Position numbers and translations under genes: made by a program. The notes below the pieces were generated by a model. The model ran no database searches and was not told the DNA's origin. It saw only the letters and a program-made list of their open reading frames with translations. DNA of 64,000 bases from Hyphomicrobiales bacterium (lineage in GTDB: Bacteria; Pseudomonadota; Alphaproteobacteria; Rhizobiales; Rhizobiaceae), in contig UCMT01000018.1 in the NCBI GenBank assembly GCA_900473795.1, positions 62,001-126,000 on the forward strand, given 5' to 3'. This document shows, piece after piece, positions 17,030 to 26,288 of this stretch (the first letter of the stretch is position 1; each line of letters opens with the position of its first letter).

Positions 17030-17293
17030 ATGGAAACCGTCAATATACACGAAGCCAAGACACATCTCTCGCGCCTGATGGAAAAGGTGGCGAAGGGCGA
17101 ATCCTTCATCATTGCCAAAGCCGGCAAACCGATCGGAAAGCTTGTGCCGCTCGATGAAGCGGAAATTCCGAAAAAACGCCGTATCGGGTTTATGGATGGG
17201 CAATTTACGGTTCCCGATGACTTCGACACGATGATGGCGGATGAAATAGAGGAGATGTTTTACGGCAATCCCGACAAGTTCAAAGACATATGA
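17030..17293 (+). CDS. Phd/YefM-family antitoxin (toxin-antitoxin pair 1)
   Basis: This 87-residue antitoxin has the Phd/YefM pattern at its N-terminus (NIHEAKTHLSRLMEKVAKGE, then IAKAGKPIGKLVPL), used for dimerisation and operator binding, and an acidic C-terminal tail to wrap the toxin. AGGAGG at 17018-17023 favours the second of two adjacent ATG codons (17027 and 17030). Its stop overlaps the toxin start (ATGA). The pair is visibly more AT-rich than its neighbours, which suggests horizontal acquisition. Confidence 0.88.
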   Translation: METVNIHEAKTHLSRLMEKVAKGESFIIAKAGKPIGKLVPLDEAEIPKKRRIGFMDGQFTVPDDFDTMMADEIEEMFYGNPDKFKDI

Positions 17294-17676
17294 GATATCT
17301 TGTTGATACTCATATCCTTCTTTGGATGACAGGAATGTCCGGTCGACTTCCGCGTGTCGCTCGCGATCTCATCGAAGAAATCGACAATATGATCTTCTTC
17401 TCCACGGTAAGCATTTGGGAAGTGGCAGTCAAAACGGCACGCGGATATCGGGATTTTGCGATTGATCCGAGCGTCCTTCGCGAAAATTTGCTAAAGAACG
17501 GCTATCAGGAACTGTCCTTGCTTGGGGAGCATGCCGTTGCGGTGGTCAACCTTCCGCATATCCACAAAGATCCCTTCGATCGCATTCTGGTAGCCCAGGC
17601 CCTTGTCGAAGGACTTTCGCTGATTACAGTCGATAAGACCGTCGCAAAATACGGCGGCCTTATCCGGCTGGTGTAA
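17290..17676 (+). CDS. vapC: PIN-domain (VapC-type) toxin (toxin-antitoxin pair 1)
   Basis: This 128-residue PIN ribonuclease is predicted to cleave RNA when released from its antitoxin. The acidic active-site residues are visible: Asp in YLVDTHILLW, Glu in SIWEVAVKTA, Asp in DPFDRILVAQA and Asp in ITVDKTV. It belongs to the subgroup with DTHILLW at its start. It overlaps the antitoxin by four bases and ends four bases before the convergent hutU stop, so the pair is tightly fitted between hutD and hutU. Confidence 0.9.
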   Translation: MRYLVDTHILLWMTGMSGRLPRVARDLIEEIDNMIFFSTVSIWEVAVKTARGYRDFAIDPSVLRENLLKNGYQELSLLGEHAVAVVNLPHIHKDPFDRILVAQALVEGLSLITVDKTVAKYGGLIRLV

Positions 17677-17680
17677 GCGA

Positions 17681-19354
17681 TCAGTTCCCGAGAATTCCCG
17701 GCAGCCGCAGACCCTTTTCCTTGGCGCAGTCGAGGGCGATCTCGTAGCCGGCGTCGGCGTGGCGCATGACGCCGGTCGCCGGGTCGTTCCAGAGAACGCG
17801 TTCGATGCGACGCGCAGCATCGTCGGTGCCGTCGGCGCAGATGACCACGCCTGAATGCTGCGAGAAGCCCATGCCGACGCCGCCGCCGTGATGCAGCGAT
17901 ACCCAGGTGGCGCCGGACGCGGTGTTGAGGAGCGCGTTGAGCAGCGGCCAGTCGGATACGGCGTCGGAGCCATCCTTCATGGCCTCAGTTTCGCGGTTCG
18001 GCGAGGCGACGGAGCCGCTATCCAGATGGTCGCGGCCGATGACGACCGGCGCACTCAGTTCGCCGTTCTTGACCATTTCGTTGAAGGCGAGGCCGAGGCG
18101 ATGACGGTCGCCGAGACCGACCCAGCAGATGCGCGCCGGCAGGCCCTGGAAGGCGATGCGCTCGGCGGCCATGTCGAGCCAGTTGTGCAGGTGCTTGTTG
18201 TCGGGCAGCAGTTCCTTGACCTTGGCATCGGTCTTGCGGATATCCTCCGGATCGCCCGACAGGGCCGCCCAGCGGAACGGACCGATGCCGCGGCAGAACA
18301 GCGGGCGGATATAGGCCGGGACGAAGCCCGGGAAGGCGAAGGCGTTTTCAAGGCCCTCTTCCTTGGCAACCTGGCGGATGTTGTTGCCGTAGTCGAAGGT
18401 CGGGATGCCCATGTCCTGAAAGGCGATCATCGCCTCGACATGTTCGCGCATCGAGGCGCGGGCAGCCTTTTCGACGGCCTTGGGGTCGCTTTCGCGCTTT
18501 GCCTTCCACTCAGCCATGGTCCAGCCCTTCGGCAGGTAACCGTTGATCGGGTCGTGGGCCGAGGTCTGGTCGGTGACCATGTCCGGGCGGATGCCGCGGC
18601 GGACCATTTCCGGCAGGATTTCGGCGCAGTTGCCGAGCAGGCCGACGGACTTGGCTTCACCGGCGGCGGTCCAGCGCTCGATCATCTCCATCGCTTCATC
18701 GAGGGTCTCGGCGCGGGCGTCGACGTAGCGGGTGCGCAGGCGAAAATCGATCGAGTCCGGATTGCACTCGACGGCGAGGCACGAAGCGCCAGCCATGACT
18801 GCGGCGAGCGGCTGGGCGCCACCCATGCCGCCGAGACCGCCGGTCAGGACCCACTTGCCCTTCAGGTCGCCGTTGTAATGTTGGCGGCCGGCCTCGACGA
18901 AAGTCTCGTAGGTGCCCTGCACGATGCCCTGCGAACCGATGTAGATCCACGAACCGGCGGTCATCTGGCCGTACATGGCGAGACCCTTCTTATCCAGCTC
19001 GTTGAAATGGTCCCAGGTCGCCCAATGCGGCACGAGGTTGGAGTTGGCGATCAGCACACGCGGCGCATCCTTGTGGGTGCGGAAGACCCCGACCGGCTTG
19101 CCGGATTGCACCATCAGCGTCTCGTCTTCATTGAGGTCGCGCAGCGTGTCGACGATTTTGTCGAAGTCGGCCCAGGTGCGGGCGGCGCGGCCAATGCCGC
19201 CGTAGACAACGAGTTCGTGCGGGTTCTCGGCCACTTCCGGATCGAGATTGTTCATCAGCATGCGAAGCGGCGCTTCCGTCATCCAGGATTTTGCGGTCAG
19301 TTCAGTACCGCGGGCTGCGCGGACGTCGCGGATGTTGTGACGAGGATTGGTCAT
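17681..19354 (-). CDS. hutU: Urocanate hydratase
   Basis: This 557-residue urocanate hydratase (urocanase) adds water to urocanate to form 4-imidazolone-5-propionate, with NAD+ as a bound electrophile. Length equals that of the Pseudomonas enzyme. QLGGLGG-type NAD-binding sequence ([16 protein letters not shown]) and the reactive Cys segment [20 protein letters not shown] are intact. It is the last gene of the minus-strand hutI-hutH-hutG-hutU operon; its ATG overlaps the hutG stop. A MIO-less lyase that yields urocanate or thiourocanate from a modified histidine could also feed this step. Confidence 0.97.
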   Translation of the reverse strand: MTNPRHNIRDVRAARGTELTAKSWMTEAPLRMLMNNLDPEVAENPHELVVYGGIGRAARTWADFDKIVDTLRDLNEDETLMVQSGKPVGVFRTHKDAPRVLIANSNLVPHWATWDHFNELDKKGLAMYGQMTAGSWIYIGSQGIVQGTYETFVEAGRQHYNGDLKGKWVLTGGLGGMGGAQPLAAVMAGASCLAVECNPDSIDFRLRTRYVDARAETLDEAMEMIERWTAAGEAKSVGLLGNCAEILPEMVRRGIRPDMVTDQTSAHDPINGYLPKGWTMAEWKAKRESDPKAVEKAARASMREHVEAMIAFQDMGIPTFDYGNNIRQVAKEEGLENAFAFPGFVPAYIRPLFCRGIGPFRWAALSGDPEDIRKTDAKVKELLPDNKHLHNWLDMAAERIAFQGLPARICWVGLGDRHRLGLAFNEMVKNGELSAPVVIGRDHLDSGSVASPNRETEAMKDGSDAVSDWPLLNALLNTASGATWVSLHHGGGVGMGFSQHSGVVICADGTDDAARRIERVLWNDPATGVMRHADAGYEIALDCAKEKGLRLPGILGN

Positions 19355-20169
19355 TTGGTTCCCCTTTTGGTGTGTGCCAGTGTCAGCGCTGTCGTTTCGA
19401 TGCGCGCGAGAATGTCTTTGAGGTGAATGCGAAGCTTTGCCGCCTTGGCTTCGTCATAGGCGAAGGGCGGTGTCTCGGTGGCCAGATGGGTGGATTGTGC
19501 CAGTTCCATCTGGATCGCGTGGACGCCGGTTTCCGGCCGGCCATAGTGGCGCGTCGTCCAGCCACCCTTGAAGCGGCCGTTGAGGATGCTGGTGTAGCCC
19601 TGCGCATTCAGGACGACGTCGACAGTTGCATCCTGAATGGCTGGATCGCAGGTCTTGCCGCTATCCGTGCCGATGTTGAAATCGGGCAGCGTGCCTTCGA
19701 ACAGGAACGGAATATCCGACCGGATCGAATGGCAGTCGTAAAGGACGGCAATTCCGTGGATCGCCTTCACCCGTTCGATCTCGGCGGTGAGCGCCGCATG
19801 ATAGGGCGCATGGAAATCGGTCAGCCGGGCGGCAAGGTCGGCTTCCGTCGGCTGCTCGCCGTCCTTCCAGATGGAAAGGCCGTCGAAATCGGTTTCCGGA
19901 ACGAGACCGGTCGTGTTCTGGCCGGGATAGAGGCTGACACCTTCCGGATCGCGATTGGCGTCGATGACATAGCGATGAAAGGTGGCGCGCACCGTCGTCA
20001 CCTCCGGCAGCAAGCCGTCGTAGAGGCGATGGATGTGCCAGTCGGTGTCGGCGAGGATCCGGCCATTATCGTTCAGCCGCTCCCAGATCGCCGGCGGAAC
20101 GTCGGTGCCGGTGTGGGGGAAACCGAGAATGACGGGCGATGTGCCCTGTTTGACTTCAAAGACGCTCAT
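19351..20169 (-). CDS. hutG: N-formylglutamate deformylase
   Basis: This 272-residue zinc-dependent amidohydrolase cleaves N-formylglutamate to formate and glutamate, the last step of the HutF branch of histidine breakdown. The N-terminal [13 protein letters not shown], the metal-binding [16 protein letters not shown], and [13 protein letters not shown] match the FGase family. The start codon follows the hutH stop directly, and its own stop overlaps hutU. It pairs logically with hutF at 23106, which makes formylglutamate. Confidence 0.95.
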   Translation of the reverse strand: MSVFEVKQGTSPVILGFPHTGTDVPPAIWERLNDNGRILADTDWHIHRLYDGLLPEVTTVRATFHRYVIDANRDPEGVSLYPGQNTTGLVPETDFDGLSIWKDGEQPTEADLAARLTDFHAPYHAALTAEIERVKAIHGIAVLYDCHSIRSDIPFLFEGTLPDFNIGTDSGKTCDPAIQDATVDVVLNAQGYTSILNGRFKGGWTTRHYGRPETGVHAIQMELAQSTHLATETPPFAYDEAKAAKLRIHLKDILARIETTALTLAHTKRGTK

Positions 20170-21705
20170 TCACGCCTCCAGAACCGGCAGGATACCGGCG
20201 GAAACCGCGGCGTTCAGGGTGCCGGAGCCGATGAGGTCGCTGGCCGCCTTGAGGTCGGTCGCCATGTAGCGGTCGATCTCCAGCGTCGGGACAACGGAGC
20301 GGATCGCGGCGATGGCCTTGGTCAGTTCCGGGCTGGTGACGAGCGGCGCGCGGAAGTCGATGCCTTGCGCGGCCGTCAGCGCCTCGATGCCGATGATCGA
20401 AAACAGGTTTTCGGTCATCTGCAGCAAGCGGCGGGCGCCGTGGCAGGCCATGGAGACGTGATCTTCCTGGTTGGCCGAGGTCGGGGTGGAATCGACCGAG
20501 GCCGGGTGCGACATCTGCTTGTTTTCCGACATCAGCGCAGCCGAGGTCACTTCGGCGATCATCAGGCCGGAGTTGAGGCCGGGCTTCTTGGCGAGGAATG
20601 CTGGAAGGCCGTAGGAGAGTGCCGGATCGACCAAAAGCGCGATTCGGCGCTGCGAGATAGCGCCGATTTCGCAAATGGCGAGCGCGATCTGGTCGGCGGC
20701 GAAGGCGACCGGCTCGGCGTGGAAATTACCGCCGGAGACGACGGAATTGTCGGACAGCACCAGCGGATTGTCGGTGACGGCATTGGCTTCGATTTCGAGC
20801 GTGCGGGCAACGGAGCGCATGAGATCGAGGCAGGCGCCGTCGACCTGTGGCTGGCAGCGGATGCAGTAGGGATCCTGAACCCGCTCGTCACCCTCGATAT
20901 GGCTTTCGCGGATCACCGAGCCCTTGAGCAGACCGCGCAGGGCGGCGGCTGCATCGATCTGGCCCTTGTGGCCGCGCAGCGTATGGATATCCGGATGGAA
21001 CGGTGCCGAGGAGCCCATGGCGGCATCGGTCGAAAGCGCGCCGGTGATCAGCGCGGACTGCGCGGCACGGTGGGCGCGGAACAGGCCGGCGAGCGCGAGC
21101 GCAGTCGAGACCTGCGTGCCGTTGATCAGCGCCAGACCTTCCTTGGCTGCCAGCACGACCGGCGTCAGGCCGGCGCGCTCGAGCGCCGTGCGGCCGTCAA
21201 GCTGCTCGCCATTGAAGAACGCTTCGCCTTCGCCCATCATCACCGCTGCCATATGAGCGAGCGGCGCGAGGTCGCCGGAGGCGCCGACGGAGCCTTTTTC
21301 CGGAATGACCGGGATGACGCCCTTGTCCATCATCGCCTCGATCAGGCGGACGAGTTCGAGCCGGACGCCGGATGCGCCGCGTCCGAGCGAGACGAGCTTC
21401 AGCGCCATGATCAGGCGGACGATGTTCTCGGCAAGCGGCTGGCCGACGCCGCAGCAGTGGGAGAGGATCAGGTTGCGCTGCAGGGTGGCGACATCGGCGG
21501 CATCGATCTTGATGCTCGCCAGTTTTCCGAAGCCTGTGTTGATGCCGTAAACCGGCGCGTTGCCTGCGGCGATCTCGGCGATGCGGCCGGCGGCCTTCTC
21601 GATGCCTCTGTCGAAGGCGGGATCAAGCCGGGCGGGCTCGCCGGTCCAGTAGATGGTTTCGAGGGTCGAAAGCGGGACGGAGCCCGGCTGAAGAATAAGA
21701 GTCAT
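20170..21705 (-). CDS. hutH: Histidine ammonia-lyase (canonical, MIO-containing)
   Basis: This 511-residue cytosolic enzyme converts L-histidine to urocanate and ammonia. The MIO-forming triad is Ala142-Ser143-Gly144 in [15 protein letters not shown], with Tyr53, His83, the INGT asparagine, the QDPYCIR block (Gln277, Tyr280, Arg283) and QEDHVS (Glu414) all present. The start at 21705 gives the family length and the usual MTLILQPG; the longer open frame upstream overlaps the end of hutI and was rejected. It lies between hutI and hutG and is the reference used for judging the MIO-less paralogue at 13662. Confidence 0.97.
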   Translation of the reverse strand: MTLILQPGSVPLSTLETIYWTGEPARLDPAFDRGIEKAAGRIAEIAAGNAPVYGINTGFGKLASIKIDAADVATLQRNLILSHCCGVGQPLAENIVRLIMALKLVSLGRGASGVRLELVRLIEAMMDKGVIPVIPEKGSVGASGDLAPLAHMAAVMMGEGEAFFNGEQLDGRTALERAGLTPVVLAAKEGLALINGTQVSTALALAGLFRAHRAAQSALITGALSTDAAMGSSAPFHPDIHTLRGHKGQIDAAAALRGLLKGSVIRESHIEGDERVQDPYCIRCQPQVDGACLDLMRSVARTLEIEANAVTDNPLVLSDNSVVSGGNFHAEPVAFAADQIALAICEIGAISQRRIALLVDPALSYGLPAFLAKKPGLNSGLMIAEVTSAALMSENKQMSHPASVDSTPTSANQEDHVSMACHGARRLLQMTENLFSIIGIEALTAAQGIDFRAPLVTSPELTKAIAAIRSVVPTLEIDRYMATDLKAASDLIGSGTLNAAVSAGILPVLEA

Positions 21706-21754
21706 CAAGAAGTCCTCACCAATACGCGGAGCCAGGCTCACACGTCTTAAAATT

Positions 21755-23005
21755 TCAGTGCCCGTTGCGGACGCGCGCATGCAGCGGGTTGAAGCCCATG
21801 CGGTAAACGAGTTCAGCGGGCCGCTCGATATCCCAGATGGCAAAATCGGCCCATTTCCCGGGTTCCAGCGTCCCCACTTCATCGACGAGCCCGAGCGCGC
21901 GTGCTGCCTCCCGCGTCACGCCGGCGATGCATTCAGTGACCGTCATGCCGAAGAGGGTCGCGGCCATGTTCATGGTCAGAAGCAACGAGGTCAGCGGCGA
22001 GGTGCCGGGATTGCTGTCGGTGGCGATCGCCATCGAAACACCGGCCTTGCGGAACAAGTCGATCGGCGGCTTCCTGGTTTCACGGATGAAATAGAAGGCG
22101 CCGGGCAGGATGACCGCGACCGTGCCGCTCTTTGCCATGGCCGCAGCGCCGGCCTCGTCGGTATATTCGAGGTGATCGGCCGAAAGAGCGCCGTATTCGG
22201 CGGCAAGCGCTGCGCCATGCAGGTTGGAAAGCTGGTCGGCATGCAGCTTGACCGGCAGGCCATGCGCCCTGGCTGCGTCGAACACCAGCCGCATCTCGTC
22301 GGTCGAAAAAGCGATGCCTTCGCAGAAGCCATCAACGGCATCGGCGAGGCCCTCCGCGGCGATGGCGGGCAGCATTTCGTCGGCGACCTTGACGATATAA
22401 CCCGCCTTGTCGTTCTTGAATTCTGGCGGAAGCGCATGGGCGCCGAGGAAGGTGGTGCGGACGGCAATATCGCGCTCGTCGCCAAGACGGCGCGCGGCGC
22501 GCAGGGCCTTCGCTTCGTTTTCGAGGTCGAGGCCGTAGCCGGACTTGACTTCGACAGTGGTCACGCCCTCGGCCATCAGGGCATCCAGACGAGGAAGGGT
22601 CTGGCGTACGAGTTCGTCTTCGCTGGCTTCGCGCAGCGCACGGACCGACGAGACGATGCCGCCTCCGGCACGCGCCACCTCTTCATAGGTTGCGCCGGCA
22701 AGGCGCATCTCGAATTCGTTGGCGCGGTCTCCGGCATGAATGAGATGCGTGTGGCAGTCGATCAGGCCGGGTGTGATCCAGCGGCCGCCGCAATCGATGA
22801 CCTCACCGGCATTTTCAACGGAGAAAGGCAGGTCTGTTTCGCTGCCGGCATAGACGATGCGCCCGTCTTCGACGGCGATGACGCCATTCTCGATGAGGCC
22901 GAGACCCGGCAAGGCAGGGTTCAGGGTCGCGAGCCGCGCATTCCGCCAAAGGCGATCGCAAGCGGCTGGCCGTGACCCGTCCTGTGTCGATTTTATGGAA
23001 GACAT
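21755..23005 (-). CDS. hutI: Imidazolonepropionase
   Basis: This 416-residue metal-dependent amidohydrolase opens the imidazolone ring to give N-formimino-L-glutamate. The metal-binding segment [21 protein letters not shown] and the later HADQLSN and [10 protein letters not shown] blocks are intact. It is the first gene of the minus-strand operon hutIHGU. Its promoter region is shared with divergent hutF and carries a TTATGT-ATAG-ACATAA inverted repeat that resembles HutC operators. Confidence 0.96.
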   Translation of the reverse strand: MSSIKSTQDGSRPAACDRLWRNARLATLNPALPGLGLIENGVIAVEDGRIVYAGSETDLPFSVENAGEVIDCGGRWITPGLIDCHTHLIHAGDRANEFEMRLAGATYEEVARAGGGIVSSVRALREASEDELVRQTLPRLDALMAEGVTTVEVKSGYGLDLENEAKALRAARRLGDERDIAVRTTFLGAHALPPEFKNDKAGYIVKVADEMLPAIAAEGLADAVDGFCEGIAFSTDEMRLVFDAARAHGLPVKLHADQLSNLHGAALAAEYGALSADHLEYTDEAGAAAMAKSGTVAVILPGAFYFIRETRKPPIDLFRKAGVSMAIATDSNPGTSPLTSLLLTMNMAATLFGMTVTECIAGVTREAARALGLVDEVGTLEPGKWADFAIWDIERPAELVYRMGFNPLHARVRNGH

Positions 23006-23033
23006 CGTTTTCTAGCCTTTCCTTTTCGTGCTA

Positions 23034-23049
23034 TTATGTATAGACATAA
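23034..23049. promoter_or_regulatory. HutC-type operator between hutI and hutF
   Basis: TTATGT and ACATAA form a perfect inverted repeat around ATAG. The centre TGTATAGACA differs by one base from TGTATATACA, the core of HutC operators as known in other Proteobacteria. It lies in the divergent hutI/hutF promoter region and would let one repressor control both directions. Confidence 0.6.
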
Positions 23050-23105
23050 AGAAAATGAGCGCAAGTGGTTTTTTGATTTTATCGAAAACGGGAGAGGGTT
23101 CGGCC

Positions 23106-24446
23106 TTGGACAGCATTCATGTGAAATCGGCCTTGTTGCCGGCAGGGTGGCAGAAGGATGTGCGGATATCGTTCGATGGCGGGCGGATTGTTTCGGTCGA
23201 AACCGGAGCGGCTGCGCAGGCGGAAGATGAGCGCCACGCTATCCTCGTGTCCGGCATGCCGAACCTGCACAGTCACGCATTCCAGCGCGGCATGGCGGGG
23301 CTTGCGGAAACGCGCGGGCCCGGCGCCGACAGTTTCTGGAGCTGGCGCAATGTCATGTATCGTTTCGCCCTGTCGATGACGCCGGATCATGTCGAGGCCG
23401 TTGCCGGCCAGCTCTATATGGAAATGCTGGAAGCCGGCTTTTCCCGTGTCGGCGAATTCCATTATCTGCATCACGATATCGACGGCAGCCCCTATGCCGA
23501 TATATCCGAGATGGCGCAGCGGATTGCCGCCGCGGCTTCGCAGACAGGGATCGGCTTGACGCTGCTTCCGGTGTTCTATGCGCATTCGACGTTCGGTGGC
23601 GCCGCGCCGAATGAGGGACAGCGGCGCTTCATCAACACGATCGAAAGTTTCGAGCGCTTGCTCGACGGCTGCCGTTCTGCGGTCAAGGATTTGCCGGGCG
23701 GGCGGGTCGGTGTTGCGCCGCACAGCCTGCGGGCGGTGACGCCGGAAGAATTGACGTCCGTCGTGGCGATGGCCAAGGAAGGCCCAATCCATATTCACGT
23801 CGCCGAGCAGATCAAGGAAGTGGAGGATTGCCTGAGTTGGTCGGGCGCGCGGCCGGTGGAATGGCTGCTCGACAATGCCGGTCTTGATGGCCGCTGGTGC
23901 CTCATTCATGCGACGCATATGACGGACGACGAAACCCGCCGCATGGCTGAAAGCAAGGCGATCGCCGGCCTTTGCCCGGTGACGGAAGCCAATCTCGGCG
24001 ACGGCACGTTCAACGCGGTCGTCTTTGGCGAAGCGGGGGGCAAGTTCGGCATCGGTTCGGATTCCAACGTCCTGATCGGGATTGCGGACGAGCTTCGGCA
24101 GCTGGAATATTCGCAGCGCCTGGCGCACCGCTCGCGCAACGTCCTTGCCGCTCCCGGCCAATCGACCGGCCGCGCCCTGTTCGACGGCGCGATAGAAGGC
24201 GGTGGCGTTGCTCTGGGAGCGACGACGGGGATTGCTGCCGGCAATCCGGCCGACTTCGTCAGCCTGGCGGTGCCGTATGGCGGTCTTGCCGATGACGCGG
24301 TTCTCGATTCCTGGCTCTTTGCCAATGGAACGAAACCGGACAGCGTCTGGGTCGCGGGCCGCAAACAGGTCGAAGGCGGGCGTCATCATCGGCGCGACGA
24401 GATATCGTCGCGGTTCCGCAAGGTGATGAACGAGCTTTTGGCGTGA
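23106..24446 (+). CDS. hutF: Formimidoylglutamate deiminase
   Basis: This 446-residue amidohydrolase converts N-formimino-L-glutamate to N-formylglutamate and ammonia, feeding HutG. The metal site GMPNLHSHAFQRGMAG, HIHVAEQIKEVEDC, LIHATHMTDDETRR and FGIGSDSNVLIG are characteristic. I prefer the TTG at 23106: GGAGAGG lies 8 bases before it and the protein then starts DSIHVKSALLPAGW like relatives. An ATG at 23055 would add 17 residues; a GTG at 23028 would put the hut operator inside the gene. It is divergent from hutIHGU. Confidence 0.93.
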   Translation: MDSIHVKSALLPAGWQKDVRISFDGGRIVSVETGAAAQAEDERHAILVSGMPNLHSHAFQRGMAGLAETRGPGADSFWSWRNVMYRFALSMTPDHVEAVAGQLYMEMLEAGFSRVGEFHYLHHDIDGSPYADISEMAQRIAAAASQTGIGLTLLPVFYAHSTFGGAAPNEGQRRFINTIESFERLLDGCRSAVKDLPGGRVGVAPHSLRAVTPEELTSVVAMAKEGPIHIHVAEQIKEVEDCLSWSGARPVEWLLDNAGLDGRWCLIHATHMTDDETRRMAESKAIAGLCPVTEANLGDGTFNAVVFGEAGGKFGIGSDSNVLIGIADELRQLEYSQRLAHRSRNVLAAPGQSTGRALFDGAIEGGGVALGATTGIAAGNPADFVSLAVPYGGLADDAVLDSWLFANGTKPDSVWVAGRKQVEGGRHHRRDEISSRFRKVMNELLA

Positions 24447-24500
24447 TGGATTTGGTTCGGCGTCGCGTCTTTTCAGGGCAAGCGGCGCTGAAGAATTTCT

Positions 24501-24607
24501 GCTAGAGCAAATCCAGGAAAAGTGCGAAGCGGTTTTCCGTCCGGATTTGCGTCAAAACAAGGAGATAGAGCATTTCCGTGACTCAAGAAAAACGGAAATG
24601 CTCTAGA
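24501..24607. repeat. Rhizobial intergenic mosaic repeat (two hairpins)
   Basis: The element has two palindromic halves. In the first, GCAAATCC (24507-24514) pairs with GGATTTGC (24543-24550), and nested GGAAAA pairs with TTTTCC. In the second, TAGAGCATTTCCGT (24566-24579) pairs perfectly with ACGGAAATGCTCTA (24592-24605). Sequences of this form recur between genes in Rhizobium and Agrobacterium (RIME-like elements, from memory). It lies between hutF and the second HutC gene and may end hutF transcripts. Confidence 0.75.
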
Positions 24608-24637
24608 CCATTCGGGTTTGATGAAAGTGAGTGCGTT

Positions 24638-25408
24638 TTGAAATCGCAGAGTGAGGCAGATCTGGAGGCAGAAACGCCGCTTGCCGACGGGGCAGGCGAC
24701 CTGTCGCTGCATCAGCGCATCCTCGGCGATATCGAGGATCGGATCCTGTCCGGCGAATGGCCGCCGGGTTTTCGCATTCCCTTCGAGGTCGATCTCGCCG
24801 AGCAGTACAAATGCTCGCGGATGACAGTGAACAAGGCGCTGACGCAACTGGCGAAAACGGGGTTGATCGAGCGGCGGCGGAAATCCGGCAGCTACGTGAC
24901 GCAGCCGCGTGCCCAGTCGGCGGTGCTTGAAATCCGCGACATCAAGCTGGAAGTCCAGTCATCGGGTCTCGCCTATGACTTTAAGCTGATCGCAAAGGCA
25001 CGGCGGCGGAGCAATGCGGACGACAGGTCGAGGCTCGGCCTCGACACGCCAGCACCCGTTCTCGAGGTGGTCTGCACGCATTTTGCCGGCAACAGGCCGT
25101 TTTGCGTCGAGCAGCGTTTGATCAATCTGGCGGCTGTGCCGGACGCGGCGGCGGAGAGTTTCGAAGAGGTGGCGCCCGGCCCCTGGCTCTTGAACCGGGT
25201 GCCGTGGAGTGCGGCTGAACATACGATACGGGCGGTGGCGGCGGATGAACCGGTCGCCACGGCCCTTGGTATTGCACCAGGGACCGCTTGCCTGACGGTA
25301 GAGCGGCGCACGTGGAGCAATGGTTCCTACATCACCCATGTGCGCCTGATCTATCCGGGCGAGCGGCATGCACTGGTTGCCAATTTCACGCCGTCGCAGC
25401 CGAAGTGA
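24638..25408 (+). CDS. hutC: GntR-family histidine-utilization repressor (HutC), copy 2
   Basis: This 256-residue HutC-type repressor has a winged helix at about residues 25-90 (RILSGEWPPGFRIPFEVDLA, then KCSRMTVNKALTQLAKTGLI) and a UTRA domain ending VERRTWSNGSYITHVRLIYPGERH. That ending is the HutC hallmark. The start is uncertain: a GTG at 24578 lies within the mosaic repeat, so the TTG at 24638, preceded by AAAGTGAG, is preferred. It is in the same direction as hutF, and by position it is the likely regulator of the core hut genes, binding the operator at 23034 and released by urocanate. Confidence 0.85.
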   Translation: MKSQSEADLEAETPLADGAGDLSLHQRILGDIEDRILSGEWPPGFRIPFEVDLAEQYKCSRMTVNKALTQLAKTGLIERRRKSGSYVTQPRAQSAVLEIRDIKLEVQSSGLAYDFKLIAKARRRSNADDRSRLGLDTPAPVLEVVCTHFAGNRPFCVEQRLINLAAVPDAAAESFEEVAPGPWLLNRVPWSAAEHTIRAVAADEPVATALGIAPGTACLTVERRTWSNGSYITHVRLIYPGERHALVANFTPSQPK

Positions 25409-25422
25409 CGGCAAGCTGCCGA

Positions 25423-25563
25423 TTATTTCTTCGGCTTGGCGCCGGATAGTTTGGGAACTTCCTTCGTGAGGGTTGCGCTGAAGGGTGTCGCTGCCTTGGC
25501 CGCTACCTTGTCCTTCTTCGGTTTCCTAACTTCCTTGTTGCTTTTTGCTTGTCCCTTGGCCAT
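25423..25563 (-). CDS. Small lysine-rich conserved protein, function unknown
   Basis: This 46-residue basic protein starts MAKGQAKSNKEVRKPKKDK and ends KLSGAKPKK; about a quarter of its residues are lysine. GAGGAAG lies just before the ATG, which supports translation. Proteins with the same MAKGQ...NKE.KKPKK start are common as unnamed small genes in Rhizobiales, from memory. It stands alone between hutC (convergent) and the sox/mgd operon. It may bind nucleic acid, judging only from charge. Confidence 0.65.
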   Translation of the reverse strand: MAKGQAKSNKEVRKPKKDKVAAKAATPFSATLTKEVPKLSGAKPKK

Positions 25564-25692
25564 GGCGTGTCTTCCTCGTGCGAAAATGAACCGTCCGCGC
25601 GCGTGGTGCGATGCAATCAGTGGCACCGAACGCGGCGGATATCCCGACCATGAACGATGCCGTGGTTCGAGACAATCGGAAAATTTGCAAGC

Positions 25693-25717
25693 GATTGGCG
25701 GGACGAAACAGCCAATC
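25693..25717 (-). terminator. Possible weak terminator after the sox/mgd operon
   Basis: GATTGGC (25693-25699) and GCCAATC (25711-25717) pair across 11 bases at the stop codon of the gamma-subunit gene. On the minus strand a short T run follows about ten bases later. The short stem makes the call uncertain. Confidence 0.35.
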
Positions 25718-26288
25718 AATCCGCCGTTTTAGCGTCCACGCCAAATTCGAGGCTCATCTGGATGAGATCGTCCCACAGGCTTTCGGCGAAGCCGCGCAAG
25801 ACCATGACCTCGAAGCTCTCCACACCGGTTCGCGTGATCAGCGCCGAGATGTGACCAATCAGGGTCATGGCCGAGTGGCCGATGGCGAAACTCGCCCGAT
25901 CGAGATCGACAGCCGTGCCCTTGGCGAGGACGGCTTCGACGGATGCACCGCTGATGCCGATCCGGACGCGACCGTGGCTTTGATCCGCAATCGACGCCTT
26001 GTTTGCAAGGAGCGCGGCTTTTCCGGAGAAATCTGCAGCGGAAAGAGCCGCGTCGCCGACGACGAACCATTGCCCGGGCCCATAGGCGCGGACCGCATAA
26101 GGACCGCCGTCGCCGATCTGTGAGACCAGGCTCTGGAGATCGTCATTTCCATGCGCTGCGAGTAGGTGCAGCACGTGACCCTCGGCGAGGGCAGCAAGCG
26201 CGATCCTTGAGCCCGTTGAAGTGGCACCGAACGCGCCGGTCTTTGCGCCCGTAAGGGCAGAGCGGTGGAGGAGGGCGAAATCAACCAT
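25716..26288 (-). CDS. soxG: Sarcosine oxidase/N-methylglutamate dehydrogenase gamma subunit (SoxG/MgdD)
   Basis: This 190-residue gamma subunit belongs to a heterotetrameric flavoenzyme. It starts MVDFALLHRSAL and contains YGPGQWFVVGDA and CDVSHG-like VSIGRVRIGISG segments typical of SoxG (a GcvT-like fold that packs on the alpha subunit). The start at 26288 overlaps the alpha-subunit stop by eight bases. Being fourth in the order B-D-A-G fits both sarcosine oxidase and N-methylglutamate dehydrogenase (mgdD); the downstream mgsABC and gmaS-like genes favour the latter. Confidence 0.85.
   Translation of the reverse strand: MVDFALLHRSALTGAKTGAFGATSTGSRIALAALAEGHVLHLLAAHGNDDLQSLVSQIGDGGPYAVRAYGPGQWFVVGDAALSAADFSGKAALLANKASIADQSHGRVRIGISGASVEAVLAKGTAVDLDRASFAIGHSAMTLIGHISALITRTGVESFEVMVLRGFAESLWDDLIQMSLEFGVDAKTAD

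Noticed and set aside
19291-21750. Open frame of about 819 codons opposite hutG and hutH
   Set aside because: Low-complexity charged protein, fully antisense to two confident enzymes. It is a product of third-position GC bias.
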